Shown here: piece after piece, positions 18,446 to 27,821 of the stretch
Numbering within the stretch: the first letter of the stretch is position 1
How the letters are laid out: the number at the start of each line of letters is the position of its first letter
NCBI RefSeq assembly: GCF_018619185.1
Contig: NZ_JAAXYC010000011.1
Location: forward strand, 1-61,480
Source: Streptomyces sp. McG3
Lineage (GTDB): Bacteria; Actinomycetota; Actinomycetes; Streptomycetales; Streptomycetaceae
Length of the DNA: 61,480 bases
Reading direction: 5' to 3'
Made by a program: the position numbers and the translations under genes
The notes under the pieces: generated by a model
Database searches by the model: none
The model's input: the letters and a program-made list of their open reading frames with translations, nothing else
Told to the model about the DNA's origin: nothing

Positions 18446-20275
18446 TCAGGGACGATCGCGCTCCCGGTCGAGCGCCTCGTCCAGGGTGCGGGCCGCCATG
18501 ATGAGCGAGAGATGGGTGAACGCCTGGGGGAAGTTGCCCAGTTGTTCGCCGCTGGGTCCGATCTCCTCGGCGAACAGGCCCACGTGGTTGGCGTAGGTGA
18601 GCATCTTCTCGAAGGTGTAGCGCGCCTGGCGCAGCCGTCCGGCCCGGGCGAGTGCGTCGACGTAGAGGAAGGTGCAGAGGCTGAACGTCCCCTCGGAGCC
18701 GCGCAGCCCGTCCGGTGAGGCCGCCGGGTCGTAGCGGTAGACGAGGCTGTCCGAGACCAGGGTGCGGTCCATGGCGTCCAGGGTGGACAGCCAGCCCGGA
18801 TCCTTCGGGGCGAGGAAGCCCACGCGCGGCATCAGCAGCAGGGAGGCGTCGAGGACCTCGCTGCCGTAGCTCTGGACGTAGGCCTGGAGGTTCTCGCTCC
18901 AGCCGCGCTCCACCACCTGCTCCAGCACGGCGTCCCGCGCCGCCGTCCACCGGGCGGTGTCGGCGGGGCGGCTGAACTGCGCGGCGAGTTTCAGGCCCCG
19001 GTCGAAGGCGGCCCAGCACATCACCCGGCTGTAGGTGAAGTCCTTGCGCCCGCCGCGGGTCTCCCAGATGCCTTCGTCGGGGCGGTCCCAGGAGTCCGCG
19101 AGCCGGTCCAGGGTGCGGGAGAGGATCTTCCATCCCCGGTGGCCCGCCTGGATGCCGACCTCGCGGCCCTCGGACAGCGCGTAGAGGGCTTCGCCGTAGA
19201 TGTCGAGCTGGAGCTGGTCGTCGGCGGCGTTGCCGAGCCGGACCGGGTGGGAGCCCCGGTAGCCCTCCAGGTGTCCGAGGATCCGCTCCCCCTCCAGAGG
19301 GCTCCCGTCGACCCGGTACATGATCCGGAGCGGCTCCCCGCCGGTGTCCCGGCGGTCCCGCAGCCGGTCGCCGAGCCAGTGGGTGAACGCGGTCGCCTCG
19401 TCGACGAAGCCCAGGTCCAGCAGGGCGCGCACCGACAGGGAGCCGTCCCGCACCCAGGTGTACCGGTAGTCCCAGTTGCGTTCTCCGCCCAGCTGTTCGG
19501 GCAGTCCCATGGTCGCCGCGGCGACGGGCGCGCCGCTGGGTTGGTAGGTGAGCAGTTTCAGGGTGATCGCGGAGCGGTTGACCATGTCGAGCCAGCGGCC
19601 GTCGTAGTGGGATCCGCGCACCCACCGCTGCCAGAAGTCGACGACGTCCCAGAGCTCGTCCGTGACTCCCTCGGTGGTGGGGTGCGGTGGCTCGGGCCCG
19701 TCGGGGCCGCAGAGGGTGAGGACGGCCCCCGCCGTCTCCCCGGCGCGCAGGGTGACGCCGCCGACGGCGTCCTGGCCGTCACGGGTCAGCGGGAAGGCCG
19801 TCCGGAGGTGGGCCGTGACCCCCGGGGCCCGGAAGACCGCTGCGTGTCCGGTCGGACCGAGCGCCAGCTCGTGGGCGGCCCGGCCGTAGTCGAACCGGGG
19901 CCGGCACTCCAGGCCGAACCGCACGGTGCCGCGGACCGCGCGCACGGTGCGGACGAGGGTGTGCCGGTCGGTCGGCCCGCCGGAGCGGATCGGGGTCATC
20001 CAGTCGAGGACCTCTCCGACGCCGTCGGGTGCCATGAACCGGGTGACGACGACCGCGGTGTCGGGGTAGTAGAGCTGCTTGCACGTGTGCGTGCCGCCTT
20101 CGGGCGCCACCCGGAAGAACCCGCCGCGCTCGTGGTCGAGCAGGGCGGCGAAGACGCTGGGCGAGTCGAACCGGGGTGCTGCGAGCCAGTCGACGACGCC
20201 CCGCGAGGAGATCAGCGCGACGGTCTGGAGGTCGCCCACGAGCCCGTGGTCGGCGATCGGCGGATACCGGTCCAT
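18446..20275 (-). CDS. Glycoside hydrolase family 15 protein (glucoamylase/trehalase-like)
   Basis: A 609-residue cytoplasmic protein. The N-terminal beta-sandwich (ISSRGVVDWLAAPRFDSPSVF, residues about 19-39) and the (alpha/alpha)6 barrel with WDYRYTWVRDGSLS near 330 are typical of bacterial GH15. A second catalytic acid probably lies in the later IWETRGG/FTYSRVMCW region. Some actinobacterial members act as trehalases, others on alpha-1,4-glucans, and the sequence alone does not decide. The ATG at 20275 has GGAGG eight bases upstream; the open frame further upstream is not coding-like. There is no signal peptide. Confidence 0.9.
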   Translation of the reverse strand: MDRYPPIADHGLVGDLQTVALISSRGVVDWLAAPRFDSPSVFAALLDHERGGFFRVAPEGGTHTCKQLYYPDTAVVVTRFMAPDGVGEVLDWMTPIRSGGPTDRHTLVRTVRAVRGTVRFGLECRPRFDYGRAAHELALGPTGHAAVFRAPGVTAHLRTAFPLTRDGQDAVGGVTLRAGETAGAVLTLCGPDGPEPPHPTTEGVTDELWDVVDFWQRWVRGSHYDGRWLDMVNRSAITLKLLTYQPSGAPVAAATMGLPEQLGGERNWDYRYTWVRDGSLSVRALLDLGFVDEATAFTHWLGDRLRDRRDTGGEPLRIMYRVDGSPLEGERILGHLEGYRGSHPVRLGNAADDQLQLDIYGEALYALSEGREVGIQAGHRGWKILSRTLDRLADSWDRPDEGIWETRGGRKDFTYSRVMCWAAFDRGLKLAAQFSRPADTARWTAARDAVLEQVVERGWSENLQAYVQSYGSEVLDASLLLMPRVGFLAPKDPGWLSTLDAMDRTLVSDSLVYRYDPAASPDGLRGSEGTFSLCTFLYVDALARAGRLRQARYTFEKMLTYANHVGLFAEEIGPSGEQLGNFPQAFTHLSLIMAARTLDEALDRERDRP

Positions 20276-20477
20276 GCGCCTTTCCTCCCGGTCGGGCCCC
20301 GTCCCCTCACTATCGGGCACTCCCGCCCCGGGTGCGCGGCACGCGTCCGGGCGCCGGGCCGGGACGGGCGCCCGGTTTGCCGAACGGGGGCGGGGCCGCG
20401 TTACTGGAGTGAGCCCCCGGGGCCACCGGCCGGGTGGAGCGCCGTGCGACGGGGCCGGGAGCCGCGGAGGTACCGGG

Positions 20478-21443
20478 ATGGACATGATCCACATCCGCGC
20501 GGTCAGCCCGCCGGACCTGACCGACGAGGTCGTCGGCCTGCTCTCGGGCGACCCCTGCGTGCTCAACCTCATCGTGCAGCGTGACGCCGCGCGCCGTCCC
20601 GACGGCGACTCCATCGCCTGCGACGTGCTGACGGGGGCGGCGAACGACGTGCTGCACCGTCTGCTCGACGTCCATCTCGACCAGCGGGGCACGCTGGTCA
20701 TCGAACCGGTCGACACGGCCTTTCCCGGCAGGGCCTCCGAGGAGGGGCGGCGCGAGCTGGGGCCGCTGAGCCGGGCGCCGGTCTGGGAGCAGGTCGAGGC
20801 GCGCATCAGGTCCGGCGGGCGGTACCCGCCGAGCTTCTTCCTCTATCTGGTCGTCGCCGGGCTGATCGGTTCGGTCGGCATCGTCACCAACTCGCAGATC
20901 CTGATCGTGGCGGCGATGGTCGTCGGGCCGGAGTACGGCGCCATCGTCAGCGTGGCGCTGGGGATCGACCGGGGCCATCGGGCCATGGTGCGGAGCGGGC
21001 TGGCCGCCCTGGGTTCCGGTTTTCTCCTGACCATGGTCGTCACCTTCCTCTTCGCCCTCCTCATCCGCGGTTTCGGGCTGCAGTCGGAGGCCTTCGACCG
21101 GGGGTTGCGCCCCGTCTCCAACCTCATCAACACGCCGAACTTCTTCTCGGTCGCCGTCGCGACCCTGGCCGGGATCGTCGGGATCGTGTCGCTCACCGAG
21201 GCCAGGACCAGCGCCCTGCTCGGCGTGTTCATCTCCGTGACGACGATCCCGGCCGCGGCGGACATCGCCGTCTCCACGGCGTTCACCAGCTGGTCCGACG
21301 TGCGGGGCTCCGCCATCCAGCTCGTCGTGAACATCCTGGTGCTGATCGTGGTCGGCACGGCGGCTCTCAAGGCCCAGCGGGCGATCTGGCAACGGGTCGG
21401 ACTCCGGCGTGACCGTGACCGCGGGCTCGCCGAAGAGGCCTGA
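20478..21443 (+). CDS. DUF389 integral membrane protein
   Basis: A 321-residue protein with a soluble alpha/beta N-terminal domain (residues 1-105) and about five to six membrane helices afterwards (YPPSFFLYLVVAGLIGSVG, IVAAMVVGPEYGAIVSVALG and so on). This is the DUF389 arrangement, for which no activity is established. GGAGG lies seven bases before the ATG. The downstream DUF2252 gene begins 44 bases after the stop, so the two are probably cotranscribed. Confidence 0.85.
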   Translation: MDMIHIRAVSPPDLTDEVVGLLSGDPCVLNLIVQRDAARRPDGDSIACDVLTGAANDVLHRLLDVHLDQRGTLVIEPVDTAFPGRASEEGRRELGPLSRAPVWEQVEARIRSGGRYPPSFFLYLVVAGLIGSVGIVTNSQILIVAAMVVGPEYGAIVSVALGIDRGHRAMVRSGLAALGSGFLLTMVVTFLFALLIRGFGLQSEAFDRGLRPVSNLINTPNFFSVAVATLAGIVGIVSLTEARTSALLGVFISVTTIPAAADIAVSTAFTSWSDVRGSAIQLVVNILVLIVVGTAALKAQRAIWQRVGLRRDRDRGLAEEA

Positions 21444-21487
21444 CCGAATACCGAAGAGACCTGACGAACTCCGGAAGGGATCACCTC

Positions 21488-22945
21488 ATGGACCGGGAAG
21501 CCGTAGCGTCGCTGCGCGCCGCACCTCACGCGACACCGGCCGAACGGGCGGCGCTCGGCAGGGCCGCCCGGCGGGACGCGCCCCGGTCGAGCCATGCGGA
21601 TTTCGCTCCGTCGTCGCGGCGCCCCGACCCGCTGACCGTCCTCGAAGCGCAGTCCGCGGACCGGGTTCCCGAGCTGGTCCCGATCCGCTACGCCCGGATG
21701 ACCGAGTCCCCGTTCCGTTTCTACCGGGGCGCGGCCGCCCTGATGGCCGCCGATCTGGCGGGCACCCCGGACTCCGGGATCCGGGCACAGTTGTGCGGGG
21801 ACGCCCATCTGCTGAACTTCCGGCTGCTGGCCTCGGCCGAGCGGAATCTGCTCTTCGACATCAACGACTTCGACGAGACGCTGCCGGGTCCCTGGGAGTG
21901 GGACGTCAAACGGCTGGCGGCCAGCCTCGTCATCGCGGGGCGGGCGAACGGCTTCACGGACCGGGAGCGGGCCGGGATCGTACGGGCCGCGGTCCGCTCG
22001 TACCGGGAGGCGATGGCCCGGTTCGCCGGGATGCGCAATCTGGAGGTGTGGTACGCGAGGACCGACGCCGAGCGGCTGCGCACGGTGGCCGCGGAGCAGT
22101 TGGGCGGGCGGGGTCGCAGGAACGTCGACCGGGCGCTGGGCAAGGCCCGCTCCCGGGACAGCCGGCAGGCCTTCGGGAAGCTCGCCGAGGTGGTCGACGG
22201 GCAGCTGCGGATCGCCCCGGACCCGCCGATGGTCGTCCCGCTCACCGGTCTGATGCCCGGGGTGGAGCGGGAGACGGTGTACCGGGAGTTCCGGACCATG
22301 GTGGCGGGGTACGCCCACAGCCTGGCGTCCGACCGGCGCAGTCTGCTGGAGGACTTCGCGCTGGTGGACGTGGCCCGGAAGGTCGTCGGTGTGGGCAGTG
22401 TCGGCACCCGGTGCTGGATCATCCTGCTGCTCGGCCGGGACGGCGGGGATCCGCTCCTCCTCCAGGCCAAGGAGGCGGGCCCCTCGGTGCTCGCCGAGCA
22501 CACCGGGGCGAGCCGGTACTCCCATCAGGGCGAGCGGGTGGTCGCGGGGCAGCGCCTGATGCAGGCCTCCAGCGACATCTTCCTCGGCTGGGAGCGGGCC
22601 GACGGCATCGACGGCAGGAGCCGGGACTTCTACGTGCGTCAGTTGCGCGACTGGAAGGGCATCGCCGAGCCGGAGTCGATGGTGCCGAAGGGGATGCGCG
22701 CGTTCGGCGAGGTGTGCGGCGCCACGCTGGCCCGCGCCCACGCCAGGTCCGGGGACCGGATCGCCATCGCCGGCTACCTGGGGCGGGGGGACGTCTTCGA
22801 CCGGGCGATCGCCACGTTCGCGGAGTCGTACGCGGACCTCAACGAGCTCGATCACCGGGCGCTGGTCGACGCGGTGGCCTCGGGGCGGCTGCCGGCGGAC
22901 GTCCCGGGCGGTGGCGCGAACGGTCTTCCGGGGCCGGGCGGCTGA
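21488..22945 (+). CDS. DUF2252 protein with aminoglycoside-kinase-like motifs
   Basis: A 485-residue soluble protein. RFYRGAAALMAADL, QLCGDAHLLNF and INDFDETLPGPWEWDVKRLA define the DUF2252 family. The spacing GDxHxxN followed by DFD resembles the catalytic and metal loops of APH/choline-kinase-like phosphotransferases, so a kinase fold is plausible. A substrate is not known. AAGGGA precedes the ATG. It lies between a DUF389 membrane protein and a ClC transporter on the same strand. Confidence 0.85.
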   Translation: MDREAVASLRAAPHATPAERAALGRAARRDAPRSSHADFAPSSRRPDPLTVLEAQSADRVPELVPIRYARMTESPFRFYRGAAALMAADLAGTPDSGIRAQLCGDAHLLNFRLLASAERNLLFDINDFDETLPGPWEWDVKRLAASLVIAGRANGFTDRERAGIVRAAVRSYREAMARFAGMRNLEVWYARTDAERLRTVAAEQLGGRGRRNVDRALGKARSRDSRQAFGKLAEVVDGQLRIAPDPPMVVPLTGLMPGVERETVYREFRTMVAGYAHSLASDRRSLLEDFALVDVARKVVGVGSVGTRCWIILLLGRDGGDPLLLQAKEAGPSVLAEHTGASRYSHQGERVVAGQRLMQASSDIFLGWERADGIDGRSRDFYVRQLRDWKGIAEPESMVPKGMRAFGEVCGATLARAHARSGDRIAIAGYLGRGDVFDRAIATFAESYADLNELDHRALVDAVASGRLPADVPGGGANGLPGPGG

Positions 22946-23079
22946 CCTTCCGCGCCGAAGGGCGTGTCCCCGGCGGTGGTCGGGGGCCCGGTCCACCGGT
23001 GCGTGGTATCCCGGCGTGAACCCGTGGGGCCCCGCCCCCTTCCCCGTCCCGGGGATCTTCACGCCGAGGAGTTCGACCT

Positions 23080-24417
23080 ATGCCGGCCACGTCTCCGGGC
23101 ACACCCGTCGCAGCGCCGGAGGACCCGTACGCGGCGGTCCGCACGCGGAGGTACACGGGGCTGCTGCTGATGGCGGCCGTTCTCGGGGTGCCGGTCTCCG
23201 CGGTCGCGTTCGGCTTCCTGGCCCTCGTGTCGGAGCTCCAGGCGGTGACGTACACGCAACTGCCGCGGGCGCTGGGCTTCGAGGAGACGCCGTCGTGGTG
23301 GCCCGTGCCGCTGCTCGGCGTCGCGGGTCTCCTGGTCGGCCTCACCGTCCGCCGGATGCCGGGCGGGGGCGGGCACCGGCCGGCGGACGGGCTGGTGTCC
23401 ACCGGCGCCCCGGCCGCGGCGGACCTGCCCGGCATCGTCCTGGCGGCGCTGGTCTCGCTGGGCGTGGGCGCCGTGCTCGGGCCGGAGGCGCCCCTGATCG
23501 CGCTGGGCGGCGGGCTGGCGGTCTGGGCGGCGGGGCGCGTCAAACGGGACCTGACACCGCGGGCCCGGTCCCTGCTCGGGGCCTCGGGGAGCTTCGCCGC
23601 GGTGAGCGCACTGCTGGGATCCCCGCTGCTGGGCGCGTTCCTGCTGATGGAGGTGTCGGGGCTGGCCGGGCCGATGCTGGGCGTGGTGCTGGTTCCCGGG
23701 CTGCTCTCCGCGGGGATCGGCGCGCTGATCTTCACCGGGCTGGGTTCCTGGACGGGTCTGGGGACCTACTCGCTGACCCTGGGCGAGGTGCCGTCGGCGG
23801 CGGCCCCCGACGTCGCGGGGTTCGGGTGGGCGCTGGCTCTCGGTGTCGCGGCCGCCTTCGCCGGCGCGGGCATCCGCCGGCTCTCGCTGGCGCTCCAGGA
23901 ACGTGTGGAGCGGCGGACGGTGGTGGCCACGGCGGTGATGGGGCTGGTCGTCGGCGGGCTCGCGCTGGTGTACGCCGAGACGTCCGGCAAGGACGGCTCC
24001 GAGGTGCTGTATTCGGGTGAGCACGAGTTGGGCCATCTCCTCTCCGGGAGCGCGGGGTACTCGGTCGGTGCTCTGGTGCTGCTCATCGTCTGCAAGTCGC
24101 TGGCCTACTGCGCCTCGTTGAGCTGTTTCCGGGGCGGTCCTGTCTTCCCCGCGATGTTCGTGGGCGCGGTGGGGGGCGTCGCGCTGTCCCACCTGCCGGG
24201 CCTGGACCTCACGGCGGGGTTCGCGATGGGCGTCGGGGCCATGTGCGTGGCGATGCTGCGGCTGCCGATGACCTCGGTGCTCCTGGCGACGCTGCTGCTG
24301 GGCAAGGAGGGGCTCACGGTGATGCCCCTGGTGATCGTGTCGGTGGTGGTGGCGTACGTGGTCACCCTCCGGTTGACGCCGGAGCCGGTGGCCGGAACGC
24401 GGCCGGAGACCGGGTGA
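23080..24417 (+). CDS. ClC-family chloride channel/transporter
   Basis: A 445-residue membrane protein with ten or more hydrophobic segments. ClC hallmarks are GPEAP (E136, matching the gating glutamate), GSPLLGAFLLMEV and GGPVFPAMFVGA. The gating glutamate favours an H+/Cl- or H+/anion antiporter, but the transported anion is not certain because GSGIP is not clearly preserved. There is no C-terminal CBS domain. The gene is 134 bases after the DUF2252 gene. Confidence 0.9.
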   Translation: MPATSPGTPVAAPEDPYAAVRTRRYTGLLLMAAVLGVPVSAVAFGFLALVSELQAVTYTQLPRALGFEETPSWWPVPLLGVAGLLVGLTVRRMPGGGGHRPADGLVSTGAPAAADLPGIVLAALVSLGVGAVLGPEAPLIALGGGLAVWAAGRVKRDLTPRARSLLGASGSFAAVSALLGSPLLGAFLLMEVSGLAGPMLGVVLVPGLLSAGIGALIFTGLGSWTGLGTYSLTLGEVPSAAAPDVAGFGWALALGVAAAFAGAGIRRLSLALQERVERRTVVATAVMGLVVGGLALVYAETSGKDGSEVLYSGEHELGHLLSGSAGYSVGALVLLIVCKSLAYCASLSCFRGGPVFPAMFVGAVGGVALSHLPGLDLTAGFAMGVGAMCVAMLRLPMTSVLLATLLLGKEGLTVMPLVIVSVVVAYVVTLRLTPEPVAGTRPETG

Positions 24418-24582
24418 CGTCACGCGCGCCCGGTGTCGGGCGGCGCATCCGGGTAGGGGATGGACGGCACCGTGGGGAATGTCGTCGCCGGGGTGGAGCA
24501 CCCGTGCACCCTGGAGGAAAGAGCCTCCGCCGCGGGCCGTACGGTTCCTCCCGTCCCCTGCCCTGTGAAAGGACCCCCGCGC

Positions 24583-25107
24583 ATGACCGAGATCGTCCAC
24601 GTGTCCGCCCCCGAACTGGTCACGTACGCCGACGACCTGGCCGGCCTCCTGGCCGAGACCGTCGACGAGGGGTCCTCGGTGGGCTTCCTCGCCCCGTTGG
24701 ACCGGGAGACGGCCGCCGCCTGGTGGCGTGAGCGGGCCGCCGACGTGGAGGCGGGGCGGGTCGGCATCTGGATCGCCCGCGAGGGCGGGCGGGTCTCGGG
24801 GACGATCGCCCTGGTCCGCGCTCCGCTGCCGAACGCCCGGCACCGCGCGGAGGTCGCCAAGCTGATGGTCCGGCCGTCCGCGCGCGGCCAGGGGCTCGGC
24901 GGGGCGCTGCTGTCCGCGGTCGAGGCGTACGCGGCGACGGAGGGCATCACGCTGCTGATCCTGGACACCGAGAGCGGCAGCCTGGCCGAGCAGGTCTACC
25001 GCAAGGCGGGCTGGACGAAGGTCGGGAGCGTACCGGGATACGCGGCGGATCCGGCGGGCAGCCTCAAGCCGACCACTTTCTACTACAAGGAGCTCGCCGC
25101 TCCGTGA
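24583..25107 (+). CDS. GNAT family N-acetyltransferase
   Basis: A 174-residue GNAT protein. The acetyl-CoA loop is RPSARGQGLGGALL (about residues 93-106), followed by the C-terminal AEQVYRKAGWTKVG strand-helix. GAAAGG-like GAAAGGA lies about ten bases before the ATG. The substrate is unknown. The N-terminal part differs from the other GNAT gene at 55 kb. The glutathione peroxidase gene begins 50 bases after the stop. Confidence 0.88.
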   Translation: MTEIVHVSAPELVTYADDLAGLLAETVDEGSSVGFLAPLDRETAAAWWRERAADVEAGRVGIWIAREGGRVSGTIALVRAPLPNARHRAEVAKLMVRPSARGQGLGGALLSAVEAYAATEGITLLILDTESGSLAEQVYRKAGWTKVGSVPGYAADPAGSLKPTTFYYKELAAP

Positions 25108-25157
25108 GCGGCGGGCGGCACCATGGGCACCACCACGCAATGATCAGGGAGAGTTTC

Positions 25158-25646
25158 ATGACGCTGCACGACATTCCGCTGCGCACCCTCGCGGGCGAGC
25201 CGACCACGCTGGGCGCCTACAGCGGCCGGGCCGTCCTCTTGGTGAACGTGGCCTCCAAGTGCGGGCTCACCCCGCAGTACGAGGGCCTGGAGCGGCTGCA
25301 GCAGAACTACGGGGACCGGGGCCTGACCGTGCTCGGTGTCCCGTGCAACCAGTTCGCCGGCCAGGAGCCGGGCAGCGCGGAGGAGATCCAGAGCTTCTGC
25401 TCGACGACGTACGGGGTCACCTTCCCGCTGCTGGAGAAGACCGACGTCAACGGCGCGGACCGGCATCCGCTGTACGTGGAGCTGACGAAGCTGGCGGACG
25501 CGGACGGGGAGGCCGGGGACGTCCAGTGGAACTTCGAGAAGTTCCTCATCTCGCCGGCCGGTGAGCCCGTCGCCCGGCTCCGGCCGCGCTCCGAGCCCGA
25601 GGCCACGGAGGTCGTGGCGGCGATCGAGGCGCAGTTGCCCGGCTGA
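25158..25646 (+). CDS. Glutathione peroxidase family protein
   Basis: A 162-residue thioredoxin-fold peroxidase. The peroxidatic cysteine is C35 in NVASKCGLTPQY, and the catalytic Gln (PCNQFAGQEPG) and Trp (WNFEKFLI) are present. Actinomycetes lack glutathione, so reduction probably relies on thioredoxin, as in other Cys-type bacterial homologues. AGGGA lies upstream of the ATG. A strong hairpin follows, shared with the convergent acyl-CoA dehydrogenase gene. Confidence 0.93.
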   Translation: MTLHDIPLRTLAGEPTTLGAYSGRAVLLVNVASKCGLTPQYEGLERLQQNYGDRGLTVLGVPCNQFAGQEPGSAEEIQSFCSTTYGVTFPLLEKTDVNGADRHPLYVELTKLADADGEAGDVQWNFEKFLISPAGEPVARLRPRSEPEATEVVAAIEAQLPG

Positions 25647-25655
25647 GCAGGCCGG

Positions 25656-25693
25656 AGGGGGCGGTCCGGTACGCGTGTCCCGGACCGCCCCCT
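25656..25693. terminator. Bidirectional 14-bp terminator hairpin
   Basis: AGGGGGCGGTCCGG (25656-25669) and CCGGACCGCCCCCT (25680-25693) are exact reverse complements around a 10-base loop. It lies between the stops of two convergent genes and is followed by TTCC on the plus strand. Confidence 0.85.
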
Positions 25694-25711
25694 TTCCGTC
25701 ACCCGCGGCGG

Positions 25712-26938
25712 CTAGCGGATCGGCATGCCCGACAGGGTGCGGGCGATCACCAGGCGCTGGATCTCGCTGGTGCCCTCGAAGATGGTGTAGATGGCCGCGT
25801 CGCGGTGCATGCGCTCGACCGGGTACTCGCGGGTGAAGCCGTTGCCGCCGAGGATCTGGATGGCCTGCGCGGTGACGTCCCGGGCGGTCTCGCTCGCGTA
25901 CAGCTTGGACATGGAGCCCTCGGCCGAGGTGAACGGCTTTCCGGTGGTGGCCATCCAGGAGGCGCGCCAGACCAGCAGCCGGGCGGCGTCGATCCGGGTG
26001 CGCATGTCGGCGAGCTGGAAGGCGATGCCCTGGTTGTCGATGATCGGGCGGCCGAACTGGCTGCGGGTCTTCGCGTAGTCGAGGGCGACCTCGTAGGCGG
26101 CGCGGGCGGTGCCCACGGCCATCGCGCCGACGGCCGGGCGGGACGCCTCGAAGGTGGCCATCGCCGCGTTCTTGACGCGCTCACCGCCGGACTTGGCGCG
26201 CTCCCGGGCGCGGGCGAGGCGCTCGTCGAGCTTCTCCTTGCCGCCGAGCAGGCAGTGTCCGGGGACGCGGACGTCCTCCAGGACCACCTCGGCGGTGTGC
26301 GAGGCGCGGATGCCGTGCTTCTTGAACTTCTGGCCCTGGGAGAGGCCGGGGGTGTTCGGCGGCACGATGAAGGAGGCGTGGCCCTTGGAGCCGATGCCGG
26401 GGTCGACGACGGCGACGACGACGTGGACGTTGGCTATGCCGCCGTTGGTCGCCCAGGTCTTGGTGCCGTTGAGGACCCACTCGTCCTTGGCCTCGTCGTA
26501 GACGGCCCGGGTGCGCATCGAGGCGACGTCGGATCCGGCGTCGGGCTCGGAGGAACAGAAGGCGGCTACCTTCACGTCGTCGGCGTCGCCGTACATCTGC
26601 GGGATCCAGGTGCCGATCTGCTCCTCGGTGCCGTTGGCGAGGACGCCGACGGCCGCCAGGCCCGTACCGACGATCGACAGGGCGATGCCCGCGTCGCCCC
26701 AGAAGAGCTCTTCCATGGCCATGGGGATGCCGAGACCCGTAGGGTCGAAGAACTGCTGGGCGTAGAAGTCCAGGGAGTAGATGCCGACCTTGGCCGCTTC
26801 CTGGATGACGGGCCAGGGCGTTTCCTCACGCTCGTCCCACTCCGAGGCGGCGGGGCGGATGACATCCGCCGCGAAGCCGTGGAGCCACTCCTTGACCTGC
26901 TTCTGGTCGTCGTTGAGCTCAAGCGTGAACTCGGCCAT
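25712..26938 (-). CDS. Acyl-CoA dehydrogenase
   Basis: A 408-residue flavoenzyme catalysing alpha,beta-dehydrogenation of an acyl-CoA. The N-terminal helical domain, the middle domain with FCSSEPDAGSDVAS and TKTWATNGG, and the C-terminal helical domain with QILGGNGFTREYPVERMHRD and FEGTSEIQ are in the normal order. That last segment carries the usual catalytic-base region; chain-length preference is not visible. The ATG at 26938 has GGAGGGG four bases upstream, so the in-frame codons before it are not used. It is divergent from a TetR regulator, and palindromes in the shared promoter suggest local repression. Confidence 0.94.
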   Translation of the reverse strand: MAEFTLELNDDQKQVKEWLHGFAADVIRPAASEWDEREETPWPVIQEAAKVGIYSLDFYAQQFFDPTGLGIPMAMEELFWGDAGIALSIVGTGLAAVGVLANGTEEQIGTWIPQMYGDADDVKVAAFCSSEPDAGSDVASMRTRAVYDEAKDEWVLNGTKTWATNGGIANVHVVVAVVDPGIGSKGHASFIVPPNTPGLSQGQKFKKHGIRASHTAEVVLEDVRVPGHCLLGGKEKLDERLARARERAKSGGERVKNAAMATFEASRPAVGAMAVGTARAAYEVALDYAKTRSQFGRPIIDNQGIAFQLADMRTRIDAARLLVWRASWMATTGKPFTSAEGSMSKLYASETARDVTAQAIQILGGNGFTREYPVERMHRDAAIYTIFEGTSEIQRLVIARTLSGMPIR

Positions 26939-26971
26939 GTTCCCCTCCAGGCACTGCGGCGAAAACCATGC

Positions 26972-27013
26972 GTTACTCGCGGTAACCACAGTCTGTTACC
27001 GACAAGTAGGTAC
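26972..27013. promoter_or_regulatory. Two candidate TetR operators in the divergent promoter
   Basis: GTTAC-TCGCG-GTAAC (26972-26986) is a perfect inverted repeat. A second, looser dyad GTTACC-GACAAGTA-GGTAC spans 26995-27013. Both lie between the acyl-CoA dehydrogenase and TetR genes in a stretch less GC-rich than its flanks. Repression of both genes by the adjacent TetR protein is inferred. Confidence 0.55.
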
Positions 27014-27125
27014 TGTCAACCGCCACGGAGCCGATCAGGCGCCCGCCCTGTGGAGTGTTACGTTGCGCGGGCGTGCAGAGGCGATGCGACGGCATCGCGT
27101 GGCCAGGGGTGGGAGAAGAGACGAC

Positions 27126-27782
27126 ATGGAGACCGCACGAAGCGCCGAGCGACAGCGGACCGCGGCCGAGCGCCGTCGCCGCGAGTTGCTGGAAGCGGCG
27201 GACCGGGTGGTGCTCAGGGACGGACCGCAGGCCTCGATGAACGCCATCGCCGCCGAGGCCGGGATCACCAAACCCATCCTCTACCGCCACTTCGGGGACA
27301 AGGGCGGCCTCTACCGCGCCCTCGCCAAGCGCCACACCGACGCGCTGCTCAGCGCCCTGCGGGCCGCCCTGGACGCGCCCGCCGACCGGCGTGAGCGGGT
27401 GGAGTCGACGCTCGACACCTATCTCGCCGCGATCGAGGCCCGCCCCCAGGTCTACCGCTTCCTGATGCACCCGTCCGACAGCGCCGACGCCACCCCCTCC
27501 CCCGAGCAGGGCTTCGACGTCGGCCGGCACTCCGCCCCGCTGCTGCGCCGCCTCGGCGAGGAGCTCGGCCAGGTGATCGCCGAGCGCGTCGACCTGGGCC
27601 CGGACAGCGAGCAGATGGCCCGCATCTGGGGGCACGGGATCGTCGGCATGATGCACGCGGCGGGCGACTGGTGGCTCGGCGACCGGCCCTGCTCCCGCGA
27701 ACGGCTGGTGAGCAGCCTGGCCGATCTGCTCTGGGGCAGGCTCGCGGAGGCGGGCGACCTCCAGGGCGGCCCGGGGTTCTGA
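27126..27782 (+). CDS. TetR family transcriptional regulator
   Basis: A 218-residue regulator. The helix-turn-helix (residues about 31-58, MNAIAAEAGITKPILYRHFGDKG) is canonical, and the C-terminal domain differs from that of the other TetR gene at 41 kb. The ATG at 27126 has GGGAGA about nine bases upstream. It is divergent from the acyl-CoA dehydrogenase gene, so an acyl-CoA effector is a reasonable inference. It converges on the peptide deformylase gene with a hairpin between. Confidence 0.9.
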   Translation: METARSAERQRTAAERRRRELLEAADRVVLRDGPQASMNAIAAEAGITKPILYRHFGDKGGLYRALAKRHTDALLSALRAALDAPADRRERVESTLDTYLAAIEARPQVYRFLMHPSDSADATPSPEQGFDVGRHSAPLLRRLGEELGQVIAERVDLGPDSEQMARIWGHGIVGMMHAAGDWWLGDRPCSRERLVSSLADLLWGRLAEAGDLQGGPGF

Positions 27783-27795
27783 GGACCCGCTCCCG

Positions 27796-27819
27796 ACGCC
27801 GGGCCCGGGAGCCCGGCGT
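27796..27819. terminator. Bidirectional terminator between TetR and def genes
   Basis: ACGCCGGGC (27796-27804) pairs with GCCCGGCGT (27811-27819) over a 6-base loop, three bases before the def stop codon. Confidence 0.65.
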
Positions 27820-27821
27820 GC

